NCBI GenBank assembly: GCA_020638455.1
Contig: JACKIK010000002.1
Span: 310,001-374,000, forward strand
Direction: 5' to 3'
DNA from: Hyphomonas sp.
GTDB lineage: Bacteria > Pseudomonadota > Alphaproteobacteria > Caulobacterales > Hyphomonadaceae
Length of the DNA stretch: 64,000 nt
Shown here: positions 33,533 through 41,983 of the stretch, piece by piece
Numbering within the stretch: position 1 is the first letter of the stretch
Layout of the letters: every line of letters starts with the position of its first letter
Made by a program: the position numbers and the translations under genes
Notes under the pieces: generated by a model
The model's input: the letters and a program-made list of their open reading frames with translations, nothing else
Databases searched by the model: none
Told to the model about the DNA's origin: nothing

Positions 33533-34369
33533 ATGGACAAGGCAGCGCGCAACCGTGTGAGAGATGAGCTGCTCCACCGCCTGGCCGGGCCGAAAGTGCT
33601 GATCATGGGCATTCTCAATGTGACGCCGGACTCGTTCTCTGATGGCGGCCGGCATGACGGCGCTGCGGCGGCGATTGCCCATGCTGCGCAGATGAAGGCC
33701 GAGGGCGCGGACATCGTCGATGTGGGCGGCGAATCCACGCGCCCCGGCGCGGAGCTGGTGAGCGCAGATGAGGAATGGGCGCGGGTATCAGCGGCCATCG
33801 AGGCGCTTGCGACGGAAGATGGGCTGCCGGTCTCCATCGATACCTACAAGGCCTCCGTTGCGCGGCGGGCGGCGGAGGCGGGCGCGGTCATCATCAACGA
33901 TGTCTGGGGCATGACACTAGATGCGGACATGGCGGAGGCCGTTGCCGCGACGGGGGCGCTGGTTGTCATCACCTATAATCGCGGCGAGACGGATGCGGGC
34001 ATCGACCTGAGGGCGGACATGCAGGGCTTTTTCGCGCGGAGCTTCGAGATGGCGGCGCGACATGGCATTCCGCGGGAACACATTCTCCTCGATCCGGGCG
34101 TGGGCTTCTCGAAAACGTATGAACAGAATTTCGGTGTGCTCGCGCACCTCGATGTGCTCTGCGAGACCGGGTGCCCGGTGCTGGTTGGTGTGTCGCGGAA
34201 GTCGTTCATCGGTCGGCTGTCGGGCCATCCGGTGGACCAGCGGCTGATTGGTACGCTGGCGGCGAACCTTGACAGCGTGCAGCGGGGGGCGTCTGTCCTG
34301 CGGGTTCACGATGTGGCGCCGCACCGCGAGGCCCTCGACATGATTGAAGCCATAGGGAAGGCGCGATGA
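33533..34369 (+). CDS. folP: dihydropteroate synthase
   Basis: This 278-residue enzyme condenses p-aminobenzoate with the pterin pyrophosphate in folate synthesis. The start ATG 33533 (MDKAARNRVRDELLHRLAGP) follows CAGGAG; a longer in-frame ATG at 33464 adds 23 poorly conserved residues. The signature LIMGILNVTPDSFSDGGRHD is complete, followed by DVGGESTRPGAELV, VSIDTYKASVA, IINDVWG, LLDPGVGFSKTYEQN and VGVSRKSFIGRL. It heads a three-gene operon folP-folB-folK with 4-8 bp overlaps. Confidence 0.97.
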   Translation: MDKAARNRVRDELLHRLAGPKVLIMGILNVTPDSFSDGGRHDGAAAAIAHAAQMKAEGADIVDVGGESTRPGAELVSADEEWARVSAAIEALATEDGLPVSIDTYKASVARRAAEAGAVIINDVWGMTLDADMAEAVAATGALVVITYNRGETDAGIDLRADMQGFFARSFEMAARHGIPREHILLDPGVGFSKTYEQNFGVLAHLDVLCETGCPVLVGVSRKSFIGRLSGHPVDQRLIGTLAANLDSVQRGASVLRVHDVAPHREALDMIEAIGKAR

Positions 34370-34731
34370 CCGACCGCGTGTTTGTTTCGAACCTCTGCCT
34401 CCACGGCTTCCATGGCGTGCACAAGGCGGAGAATTCGCTGGGGCAGAAATTCTATATCGACATGGATTGCGAGCTGAAGCCGCAGGCGGCGCGCAACGAC
34501 ACGATGAGCGAGGCGGTGGATTACGGCGCGCTGTGCGACCTTGCGGAGAAGCTGTCGGGCGAGACCGTGTTCAATCTGATCGAGACCTTTGCCGAGCGGA
34601 TTGCGCTGGCCGTGCTGGACGAGCAGCCGCTGGTGCGGCGCGTGACCGTGACGGTGCGCAAGCCGTCGGCGCCGATCCGGCACTTTGTCGATCATGTGGG
34701 CGTTGTGATCACGCGGAGCCGCGATGACTGA
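34366..34731 (+). CDS. folB: dihydroneopterin aldolase
   Basis: The 121-residue cytoplasmic enzyme converts dihydroneopterin to 6-hydroxymethyl-dihydropterin in folate synthesis. Its ATG overlaps the folP stop in ATGA. FolB features include LCLHGFHGVHKAENSLGQKF, SEAVDYGALCDLAEKL, FNLIETFAERIALAVL and VRKPSAPIRHFVDHVGVVI. The length is typical. It is the middle gene of folP-folB-folK, so three successive steps are co-expressed. Confidence 0.96.
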   Translation: MTDRVFVSNLCLHGFHGVHKAENSLGQKFYIDMDCELKPQAARNDTMSEAVDYGALCDLAEKLSGETVFNLIETFAERIALAVLDEQPLVRRVTVTVRKPSAPIRHFVDHVGVVITRSRDD

Positions 34732-35254
34732 AGCGGTGCTCGGCCTTGGCAGCAATCTGGGAGACCGGGTTGGCTACCTCGCGAAAGCGCTGGACGGGCT
34801 TGAAAGCCATGCTGGCATCGAGTTGGTCCGGGTGTCGTCCGTCTATCATTCGCCCCCGTGGGGAGTTGTTGAGCAGCCGGACTTCCTCAACCTCTGTGTG
34901 CGGATCCGCACGCGCCTGGCGCCGAGGGAATTGCTTCACGCATGCAAGACCGTCGAAGCGGACCTCGGCCGCACGCCAAATGTACGCTGGGGACCACGTG
35001 AAATAGACATCGATATCGTACTGATGGACGGCATCGATATCGACGGTCCGGACCTTGCCATTCCGCATCCGCGCTTCGCAGACCGGCGCTTCGTGCTGGA
35101 GCCGCTCGACGAGATTGCATCCGCCTGGGTGGTCGACGGCGTGCCGGTGTCCGAGCTAGCGGAGGCGTTGCGGCGCGATGAGCCGGAGATGGAGTGCGAC
35201 CTGGACGAGCGTGCGACGCAGCGCCTTGCGGAGCTGCGTGCACATTCACATTAG
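34724..35254 (+). CDS. folK: 6-hydroxymethyl-7,8-dihydropterin pyrophosphokinase
   Basis: The 176-residue product transfers pyrophosphate from ATP to 6-hydroxymethyl-dihydropterin, giving the substrate of FolP. It starts at ATG 34724, overlapping folB by 8 bp. The HPPK blocks are AVLGLGSNLGDRVGYLAKAL, VSSVYHSPPWGV, PDFLNLCVRIRT, LGRTPNVRWGPREIDIDIVL (Mg-binding acidic pair) and LAIPHPRFADRRFVLEPL. Its stop is 9 bp from that of the convergent pntB. Confidence 0.97.
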   Translation: MTEAVLGLGSNLGDRVGYLAKALDGLESHAGIELVRVSSVYHSPPWGVVEQPDFLNLCVRIRTRLAPRELLHACKTVEADLGRTPNVRWGPREIDIDIVLMDGIDIDGPDLAIPHPRFADRRFVLEPLDEIASAWVVDGVPVSELAEALRRDEPEMECDLDERATQRLAELRAHSH

Positions 35255-35263
35255 CGCTGGACG

Positions 35264-36679
35264 TCAGAGCGCCTTGACGATTTCCTCGACCATCTTCTTT
35301 GCGTCCGCGAGCAGCATCATCGTGTTGTCGTGGAAGAAGAGCGGGTTGTCGATGCCGGCATAGCCGGAGCCCATGGAGCGTTTCACGAACAGGACCGTGC
35401 GGGCGTTCTCGACGTCGAGCACGGGCATGCCGTAGATCGGCGAGGACTTGTCCGTCTTGGCCGACGGATTGGTCACATCGTTGGCACCGATGACGAAGGC
35501 AACGTCCGCCGTCGAGAATTCGGAGTTGATGTCTTCGAGTTCGAAGACCTCGTCATAGGGCACCTGCGCTTCAGCGAGGAGCACGTTCATGTGACCCGGC
35601 ATACGGCCGGCGACAGGGTGGATGGCGTACTTCACGTCGACGCCTTCTTCCTTCAGCTTGTCGGCCATTTCCTTGAGGGCGTGCTGGGCCTGTGCCACCG
35701 CCATGCCGTAGCCGGGCACGATGATCACTTTGGACGCGTTCTTCATGATGAAGGCCGCATCGTCGGCCGAGCCCTTCTTGTAGGGCCGGTCAACCGCAGG
35801 GCCACCGGCCGCCGCGGAGTCGTCCGCCCCGAATCCGCCGAGGATGACCGAGATGAAGCTGCGGTTCATGCCCTTGCACATGATGTAGGACAGGATCGCG
35901 CCCGACGAGCCAACGAGGGCGCCGGTGATGATCAGGGCGAAGTTGCCGAGCGTGAAGCCGAGCGCCGCAGCGGCCCAGCCCGAATAGGAGTTCAGCATCG
36001 ACACGACGACCGGCATGTCCGCGCCGCCGATCGGGATGATCAGCGTGATGCCGAGCAGGAGGGCGAGCGCTGTCAGGCCCCAGAAGGCCCACTGCGCCTC
36101 TCCATGCGTGACGATCAGGTAGCCGAGCAGGCCGACGATACCGGCGCCGATGGCGATATTCAGCAGGTGGCGGGCCGGCAGGAGGATCGGCGCGCCACTC
36201 ATGTTGCCGTTCAGCTTGGCGAAGGCGATGACCGAACCGGTAAAGGTCAGCGCACCGATGGCGGAGCCGAGGCCGAGTTCGATAAGCGAGTTCGTGTGGA
36301 CGCCTTCGGGGCCCATGATGCCGAACTGGACCGGCGAGTAGAGCGCAGCAGCCGCCACGAGCACGGCGGCGAGGCCGACGAGGCTGTGGAACGCCGCGAC
36401 GAGCTGCGGCATGGCGGTCATCGGAATGCGGCGGGCAATGATGGCACCGATCGTGCCGCCCACGGCGATGCCGCCGAGGATCATGCCCCAGGTGGTGAGG
36501 TCGATCTCTTTCCAGAGCAGGATCAGCGTCGTGCCGATGGCGATCGCCATGCCGATCATACCGTTGCGGTTGCCCGCACGGCTGGTGGCCGGGCTGGAGA
36601 GGCCGCGGAGCGCGAGGATGAAGAGGATGCCGGCGATCAGATAGAGCAGCGGCGCCCAGGTCGTGCTGAAGGAGTCCAT
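35264..36679 (-). CDS. pntB: NAD(P) transhydrogenase subunit beta
   Basis: This 471-residue subunit of the proton-translocating nicotinamide nucleotide transhydrogenase has about nine N-terminal membrane helices and a C-terminal NADP(H)-binding domain III. The latter includes KVIIVPGYGMAVAQAQHALK, YAIHPVAGRMPGHMNVLLAE, VIGANDVTNPSAKTD and GMPVLDVENARTVLFVKRSM. The complex uses the proton motive force to make NADPH from NADH and NADP+. It is the last gene of pntA1-pntA2-pntB, separated from pntA2 by 3 bp. The order and split are usual in alphaproteobacteria. Confidence 0.97.
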   Translation of the reverse strand: MDSFSTTWAPLLYLIAGILFILALRGLSSPATSRAGNRNGMIGMAIAIGTTLILLWKEIDLTTWGMILGGIAVGGTIGAIIARRIPMTAMPQLVAAFHSLVGLAAVLVAAAALYSPVQFGIMGPEGVHTNSLIELGLGSAIGALTFTGSVIAFAKLNGNMSGAPILLPARHLLNIAIGAGIVGLLGYLIVTHGEAQWAFWGLTALALLLGITLIIPIGGADMPVVVSMLNSYSGWAAAALGFTLGNFALIITGALVGSSGAILSYIMCKGMNRSFISVILGGFGADDSAAAGGPAVDRPYKKGSADDAAFIMKNASKVIIVPGYGMAVAQAQHALKEMADKLKEEGVDVKYAIHPVAGRMPGHMNVLLAEAQVPYDEVFELEDINSEFSTADVAFVIGANDVTNPSAKTDKSSPIYGMPVLDVENARTVLFVKRSMGSGYAGIDNPLFFHDNTMMLLADAKKMVEEIVKAL

Positions 36680-36682
36680 GAA

Positions 36683-37048
36683 CTAGTCCCCCTTCTTCTT
36701 GTACATGGCGAGCATGCGCTGGGTGACGAGGAAGCCGCCGAAGATGTTGACGCTGGCAAGCGCCACGGCGACGGCGCCGAGGATCTTGGAGACCCAGTTG
36801 TCGGAATTCAGCCCGACCGTTGCGGCGGCAACAAGCGCGCCGACGATGATCACGGACGAAATCGCGTTGGTCACGGCCATCAGTGGTGTGTGCAGGGCAG
36901 GCGTCACGCTCCAGACGACATAGTAGCCGACGAAGCAGGCCATGGCGAAGATCGCCGCGAGGAAGACCGTCGGGTTGACGGCGCCGCCTTCGGCGAGGGC
37001 CGGCAGCGCAAAGCTGGCCGCGGCAAGGGTCAGGAGTGCGCGTTTCAT
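36683..37048 (-). CDS. pntA2: NAD(P) transhydrogenase subunit alpha part 2 (membrane part)
   Basis: This 121-residue polypeptide contains the membrane helices that form the C-terminus of PntA when it is a single chain. FLAAIFAMACFVGYYVVWSV, TPLMAVTNAISSVIIVGALV and ILGAVAVALASVNIFGGFLV are the helices, and the TPLMAVTNAIS motif is characteristic. The first 20 residues (MKRALLTLAAASFALPALAE) look like a cleavable signal peptide or an extra helix. The ATG overlaps the pntA1 stop in a 4-bp ATGA. With PntA1 and PntB it makes the three-chain transhydrogenase. Confidence 0.94.
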   Translation of the reverse strand: MKRALLTLAAASFALPALAEGGAVNPTVFLAAIFAMACFVGYYVVWSVTPALHTPLMAVTNAISSVIIVGALVAAATVGLNSDNWVSKILGAVAVALASVNIFGGFLVTQRMLAMYKKKGD

Positions 37049-38175
37049 GATTTGATCCTTTCGTTCACCGTCTCGCCGCCCTTCGTGAGCAGCATGGCGA
37101 CAACGACTTCATCATCCGTATCGAGATTGAGACTGCCATTCTCGGCCGTGACGAGCGGCAGGAAGGCGAGCAGGTTCTTGGCATAGAGCGACGAAGAGTC
37201 TGCAGGCAGGCGGGCGGGCAGGTTCGAGAACCCGGCCACCTTCACGCCACCGACATCGACGATTTCGTCAGCCTTCGATAGCGGGCAGTTGCCGCCCTGG
37301 GTCACGGCCATGTCGACGATGACCGAGCCGGGCTTCATGGCCTTCACCATGTCTTCCGAGACCAGTACCGGGGCCGGACGGCCGGGGATGAGGGCCGTGG
37401 TGATGACGATGTCCTGCTTGGTGATGTGGCTGGCCGTCAGTTCTGCCTGCTTGGCCTGGTATTCCTTGGACATTTCCTTGGCGTAGCCGCCAGCGGTTTC
37501 GGCTGCTTTGAACTCGTCATCCTCGACCGCGATGAATTTTGCGCCGAGCGAAGCGACCTGTTCCTTGGCGGCCGGGCGCACGTCCGTTGCGGTGACGACC
37601 GCGCCGAGTCGGCGGGCCGTGGCGATGGCCTGCAGGCCGGCAACGCCAACGCCCATGATGAACACCTTGGCGGGCGCGATCGTGCCGGCGGCCGTCATCA
37701 TCATCGGCATGGCGCGGCCATAGATCTGCGCGCCTTCGATCACAGCGCGGTAGCCGGCGAGGTTCGACTGGGATGACAGGGCGTCCATGCTCTGGGCCCG
37801 CGTGATGCGCGGGGTGAATTCCATGGAGAGCGAGGCGATCTTCTTTGCGTTGAGGGCGCTGACCACGGCGGGGTCGAGCGCGAAGGGCTCCATCTGCGCG
37901 ATGACGGTGGACCCGTCCGGCAGGATGGCGACTTCGTCCTTCTCAGGTCCACGGACCTTGAACACGATGTCGGCGCCCGCGGCAGCGGACGCGGCATCCT
38001 TTGCGATGCTGGCACCTGCTTCCTCGTATGCAGAATCGAGGAATCCGGCCGTCTTGCCGGCATCGGATTCGATTGTGACCGTGTGGCCAGCGGCCACGAG
38101 CTTCTTGACGGTTTCCGGTGTTGCGGCGACGCGCGTTTCCCCGGCCCGTTTCTCCCTCAGCACTGATATTTTCAT
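37045..38175 (-). CDS. pntA1: NAD(P) transhydrogenase subunit alpha part 1 (NAD-binding part)
   Basis: This 376-residue soluble domain I binds NAD(H). I take ATG 38175 (MKISVLREKRAGETRVAATP), the conserved N-terminus; the frame continues 12 codons upstream into likely promoter DNA. Blocks include IAQMEPFALDPAVVSALN, SLSMEFTPRITRAQSMDALS, FIMGVGVAGLQAIATARRLG (dinucleotide-binding loop), TDVRPAAKEQVASLGAKFI and SVIVDMAVTQGGNCPLSKAD. No clear Shine-Dalgarno is visible. It heads the pnt operon and is divergent from an SDR gene. Confidence 0.95.
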   Translation of the reverse strand: MKISVLREKRAGETRVAATPETVKKLVAAGHTVTIESDAGKTAGFLDSAYEEAGASIAKDAASAAAGADIVFKVRGPEKDEVAILPDGSTVIAQMEPFALDPAVVSALNAKKIASLSMEFTPRITRAQSMDALSSQSNLAGYRAVIEGAQIYGRAMPMMMTAAGTIAPAKVFIMGVGVAGLQAIATARRLGAVVTATDVRPAAKEQVASLGAKFIAVEDDEFKAAETAGGYAKEMSKEYQAKQAELTASHITKQDIVITTALIPGRPAPVLVSEDMVKAMKPGSVIVDMAVTQGGNCPLSKADEIVDVGGVKVAGFSNLPARLPADSSSLYAKNLLAFLPLVTAENGSLNLDTDDEVVVAMLLTKGGETVNERIKS

Positions 38176-38234
38176 GAAGTTGTGATAGTGGCAGAATCTT
38201 GCACAGAGCAACAGGAATTTGGGGGAAACAGGGC

Positions 38235-39002
38235 ATGAATTTGTTTGATCTGAAGGGCCGGACGGCGCTGGTTACGGGAGCTTCGAGCGGACTGGGGCGG
38301 CATTTCGCGGGCGTTTTGTCGCAGGCCGGCGCGGATGTTGTCGTTGCGGCAAGGCGGATGGACCGCCTCGAAACGCTTGCGGAGGAGATCAGCAAGCACG
38401 GCGGACGTGCGCTGCCGGTCGCCATGGACGTGACATCGGATGACAGCGTCAGCGGCGCGTTTGCCGAGATCAAGGAGGCGCTCGGCCGGCCGTGCGACAT
38501 CATCATCAGCAATTCCGGTCTTTCGCGTGAGGCCTGGTTCCGCGAGCAGAGCGAAGCGGACTGGAACACCGTCATCGACACCAACCTCACCGGCGTGTGG
38601 CGGGTCGGCAAGCATGGCACGAATGCGATGATCGATGCGGGCGTGAAGGGCTCGATCGTCAACATTGCCTCGATCACTGCCCACCGGCCGCAATTCATGA
38701 CCACGGCCTACTGCGTGTCGAAGGCGGGCGTGGACCACCTGACGCGACATATGGCGCTGGAAAATGCGCGCTATGGCATCCGCGTGAACGCGATCTCGCC
38801 CGGCTACTACAAGACCGAGATCAATGACGAATATCTCGAGTCCGATGCCGGCGAGGCAATGCGGAAGCGCATCCCGATGCGCCGGTTTGGCGAGTATCGC
38901 GAGCTGGATGGCGCGCTGCTGCTGCTGTCTTCCGATGCGGGAAGCTTCATGACCGGCTCCACCGTGGTCGTCGATGGCGGGCACATGCTGATCCCGCTTT
39001 GA
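38235..39002 (+). CDS. SDR family oxidoreductase
   Basis: This is a 255-residue classical short-chain dehydrogenase/reductase. ATG 38235 (MNLFDLKGRTALVTGASSGL) is the conserved start. The cofactor loop TGASSGLGRHFA, NSGLS (NAG-like), catalytic Ser in NIASITAHRPQ, and YCVSKAG (Tyr and Lys of YxxxK) are present, as are NAISPGYYKTEIN and VVDGGHML. An Arg pair after beta-2 (AARRMDRLE) suggests NADP(H). The substrate is unknown. Divergent from pntA1; its stop is followed after about 35 bp by the cobalamin riboswitch. Confidence 0.9.
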   Translation: MNLFDLKGRTALVTGASSGLGRHFAGVLSQAGADVVVAARRMDRLETLAEEISKHGGRALPVAMDVTSDDSVSGAFAEIKEALGRPCDIIISNSGLSREAWFREQSEADWNTVIDTNLTGVWRVGKHGTNAMIDAGVKGSIVNIASITAHRPQFMTTAYCVSKAGVDHLTRHMALENARYGIRVNAISPGYYKTEINDEYLESDAGEAMRKRIPMRRFGEYRELDGALLLLSSDAGSFMTGSTVVVDGGHMLIPL

Positions 39003-39035
39003 GCTTGTCGCGCGGCGCAGGCGCGATTACAGGAA

Positions 39036-39215
39036 ATCCACGCAGAAGGTGCCCGGGTGAAACCGGGTGAAAAGGGAAGCCGGTGTAATTCCGGCGCTGT
39101 ACCCGCAACTGTCAGCGGTTAGCTGGCGGGCCACGAAAGCCACTGAGACCCTCATTGGGGGATTGGGAAGGCGGCCTGCCAGCCACGATCCGCGAAGCCA
39201 GGAGACCTGCCTACT
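39036..39215 (+). ncRNA. cobalamin riboswitch
   Basis: The leader of btuB contains the conserved cobalamin aptamer segments in order: GAAGGTGCCCGGGTGAAACC, GAAAAGGGAAGCCGGTG, GCTGTACCCGCAACTGT, the GCCACTGA turn, GGGAAGGCGGCC and the B12-box AGCCAGGAGACCTGCC (about 39196-39211). About 110 bp separate it from the btuB start; this stretch can pair further and would act as expression platform. It predicts repression of btuB-btuF-btuC-btuD when adenosylcobalamin is plentiful. The rest of the 39,003-39,329 gap shows no gene. Confidence 0.97.
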
Positions 39216-39329
39216 GCCGTCGTTTGCCCCGGCCCGGGAAAAGGCCAGCGGCAGCGGAGGCAAGGCTTCCGTCCATACGACATCGTGTGAACCCGCCCGG
39301 CATGCCGGGCAGACGGAAGGAATATTGCC

Positions 39330-41195
39330 ATGCTCAGACGAGCGCTCCTGGCTGGAACCATTCTGGCCATCCTGTTTGAACCCGCGCGAGCCGATACCGG
39401 CGCACCGGATGATGCAGACCTGACCCTCGATACGATCCGCGTTGCGGACCTTTTGCCCGTGCGTGCGGACGATGTGACCGCAAGTGTCAGCGTGCTGACC
39501 GGTGCGGACCTTGCCGTGCGTGCAGCGGTGAACCCGGCTGACGCCCTGCGCGCGGTGCCGGGGATCGGCGTTTCACGGTCTGGCGGCGTCGGCAGCCTGA
39601 CGCAGGTGCGCATGCGTGGCGCGGAGGCGAACCACACGCTGGTCCTGTTCGATGGCTTTGAAGTATCAGACCCGGTGACCGGCGAAGCGGATTTCGGCCT
39701 GCTGACGGCATTGCCCGCCGGCCGGATCGAAGTGCTGCGTGGGGAAGCCTCGTCGATCTATGGCTCCGACGCCATAGGCGGCGTCGTGGACCTGTTTCCG
39801 GGGGCCGCGAACGGATGGGCTGGCGCACTCGAGGGTGGCAGCCGAAAGACCGTGAACGGAGCGCTCGGCTGGAGCGGGCACGGCATCGCTGCGGCGGTGT
39901 CCGGATTCCGGACGGACGGAATTGACGTATCGGGCCTTGGCGGCGAGCGGGACGGCTCGGACGCGCTCTCCGGTCTCGTCCGGGTGAGCACTGAAGTAAG
40001 TTCGGGCTGGACGCTCGGCGGCCTCGCGCTCGTGCGGCAATCGACGATCCAAAGCGACAGCGATCTCGATTTCGACGGTCGACTCGATAATGCGGATCGT
40101 GAGACGACGGTCGACCAGTACCTCGTCGGAGCGACCCTCTCCGGAATGATCGGGACGATCTCGAATGCTTTTCGTGCCAGCTATGGCGAGGTTTCCCGTG
40201 ACAATGAAGATGAAAGCGGACGGCTCGACAGCTCAACCGGCGAGCGGACGAAACTGTCATGGGTGCCGTCGGTAGGCTTCGGGTCGCACAGTCTTACGGG
40301 GCTGATCGAGAGCGAGCGGGAAACCTACAAGCGCGACGATCTGCAATATGGTGGGCTGACCGATGCGTCGGAGGCATTCGAAACCCTGGGGGTCGCGGCG
40401 GAATACCGGTATGAACAGGACGGACTGTCACTGTCGGCCTCGGCTCGTCATGACGACAACAAGGGACGGTTCGAAGACGCCACGACATGGCGCGCCGGTG
40501 CGGCCTACAGGTTTGCCGGAGATGGACTGCGCCTGCGGGCAAGCGCTGGAAAGGGCGTCAAGAATCCAACGTTCACGGAATTATTTGGCTTCTTTCCCGG
40601 CAGTTTCGCCGGTAATGCGGCCCTGAAGCCTGAAAGTTCCACGTCCTGGGAGGTCGGGGCGGATTGGCGTGTGAAGGCTGTCACGATGTCAGCGACTTAC
40701 TTCTCGGCTCAGCTCAAGAACGAAATCTATACGGCTTACAACGCCGACTTCACCTCTACGGCGTTGAACCGCGCGGGCCGGAGCGACCGGTCCGGCGTGG
40801 AACTTGCGGCGCGCTGGGCACCGACGGAAGCAATCCTGGTGAGCGGCCAGTTCACCCACATCGACAGTACAAGCGATACCGGCGACGACGAGATCCGCGT
40901 GCCTCGAAATACAGGCTCCGTCTCCGTGTCGTGGCAGCCGCGGGAAGGTGGCTGGCGTGTCGGAGGCGCGCTGGACTTTGTCGGCGAACAGGACGATTTC
41001 GATTTCGGCGTGTTTCCGAGCCGACGCGTGAAGCTTGATTCCTATGTCCTGGCATCGGCCAGCTTCGAATATCCGCTGACGGAGCGGCTGGCCCTGCACC
41101 TGCGAGGGGAGAACCTGTTCGATGATGCAGCGGTGGACGTATTCGGTTACGCAGCGCCTGGCGCCGCAGCCTATGTGGGACTGAAGCTCAGATGA
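39330..41195 (+). CDS. btuB: TonB-dependent vitamin B12 receptor
   Basis: This 621-residue outer-membrane beta-barrel has a signal peptide (RALLAGTILAILFEPARA). The plug domain covers about residues 30-150, with LTQVRMRGAEANHTLVLFDG, VLRGEASSIYGSDAIGGVVD and a TonB-box-like DTIRVADLL near the N-terminus. The barrel ends in FGYAAPGAAAYVGLKLR with a terminal aromatic-poor but normal beta-signal. The riboswitch upstream and the ABC transporter genes downstream (4-bp overlap with btuF) identify the substrate as cobalamin or a corrinoid. TonB is not in this window. Confidence 0.94.
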   Translation: MLRRALLAGTILAILFEPARADTGAPDDADLTLDTIRVADLLPVRADDVTASVSVLTGADLAVRAAVNPADALRAVPGIGVSRSGGVGSLTQVRMRGAEANHTLVLFDGFEVSDPVTGEADFGLLTALPAGRIEVLRGEASSIYGSDAIGGVVDLFPGAANGWAGALEGGSRKTVNGALGWSGHGIAAAVSGFRTDGIDVSGLGGERDGSDALSGLVRVSTEVSSGWTLGGLALVRQSTIQSDSDLDFDGRLDNADRETTVDQYLVGATLSGMIGTISNAFRASYGEVSRDNEDESGRLDSSTGERTKLSWVPSVGFGSHSLTGLIESERETYKRDDLQYGGLTDASEAFETLGVAAEYRYEQDGLSLSASARHDDNKGRFEDATTWRAGAAYRFAGDGLRLRASAGKGVKNPTFTELFGFFPGSFAGNAALKPESSTSWEVGADWRVKAVTMSATYFSAQLKNEIYTAYNADFTSTALNRAGRSDRSGVELAARWAPTEAILVSGQFTHIDSTSDTGDDEIRVPRNTGSVSVSWQPREGGWRVGGALDFVGEQDDFDFGVFPSRRVKLDSYVLASASFEYPLTERLALHLRGENLFDDAAVDVFGYAAPGAAAYVGLKLR

Positions 41196-41983
41196 GGTGG
41201 ATGGGTCTGTTCCTTGGGGCGGTGCTTCTGGTGCTGCCGGCGCGCGCCGATAAGCCGCGGGTCGTGTCGCTCGACTACTGCGCGGACCAGTTCGTGCTGG
41301 GCCTCGCCGACCGGGAGCAGATCCTCGCCGTCTCCAAGGATGCCGAGAAGCCGTTCAGTTATCTGCGGGAACGCGCGGCGGGTATCCGGAAGGTGCGGGC
41401 GTCCGCAGAGGATGTCATTGCCCTGAAGCCCGACATTGTCGTGCGGAGCTGGGGCGGTGATGCGCGGGCATTGGACTTCTACACGTCTCTCGGGATACGG
41501 ACGATCCAGATCGGCTATGCCGTGGATTTCGACGCTGCGGCGCAGATCACGCGTAATATTGGCGCTGAGATCGGTCAGGCAGACCGGGCGGAGGCACTGG
41601 TTCAGGTTATGCCGGCGGCCGCGCCGGCGAGCGGGATCACCGCGCAGTATTTGACACCCAGTGGCGTAAGTGCCGGCTCCGGCACGATGGTGGACGCGAT
41701 CATCCATGCGGCGGGCCTTGTAAACGCCGCAGAACAGCCTGGCTGGCAGACGGTCAGCCTGGAGCAACTCGTAGTGGCACCGCCCCGCATCGCGCTGACG
41801 GCCTTCTTCGGATTCGATACGGACGCGTCGGACCCGTGGAGCGCGTCGCGGCATCCTGTCCTGAAGCGGATCCTTCGGCAGGCAGAGCAGGTGAAGATGG
41901 ACGAGAGCCGGCTCACCTGTCCCGCCTGGTTCGTGGCCGACGAGGCCGCGGACTTGCGGCGCGATATTGAGGCTTTGAACTGA
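41192..41983 (+). CDS. btuF: periplasmic cobalamin-binding protein, BtuF-like
   Basis: This 263-residue helical-backbone (class III) binding protein has a signal peptide (GLFLGAVLLVLPARA). Visible features are RVVSLDYCADQFVLGLADRE, the KPFSYLRERAAGIRK segment, VIALKPDIVVRSWGG and a C-terminal WSASRHPVLKRIL. It should carry B12 from BtuB to the inner-membrane transporter. Its ATG overlaps the btuB stop, and its stop overlaps the btuC start in TGATG. BtuF-like proteins are diverse, so a siderophore ligand cannot be excluded without the riboswitch. Confidence 0.88.
   Translation: MRWMGLFLGAVLLVLPARADKPRVVSLDYCADQFVLGLADREQILAVSKDAEKPFSYLRERAAGIRKVRASAEDVIALKPDIVVRSWGGDARALDFYTSLGIRTIQIGYAVDFDAAAQITRNIGAEIGQADRAEALVQVMPAAAPASGITAQYLTPSGVSAGSGTMVDAIIHAAGLVNAAEQPGWQTVSLEQLVVAPPRIALTAFFGFDTDASDPWSASRHPVLKRILRQAEQVKMDESRLTCPAWFVADEAADLRRDIEALN

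Noticed and set aside
35330..37186. A 618-codon open frame antisense to pntB-pntA2
   Set aside because: It crosses two real genes and their junction, and has an Arg/Asp/Glu/His-rich shadow composition.
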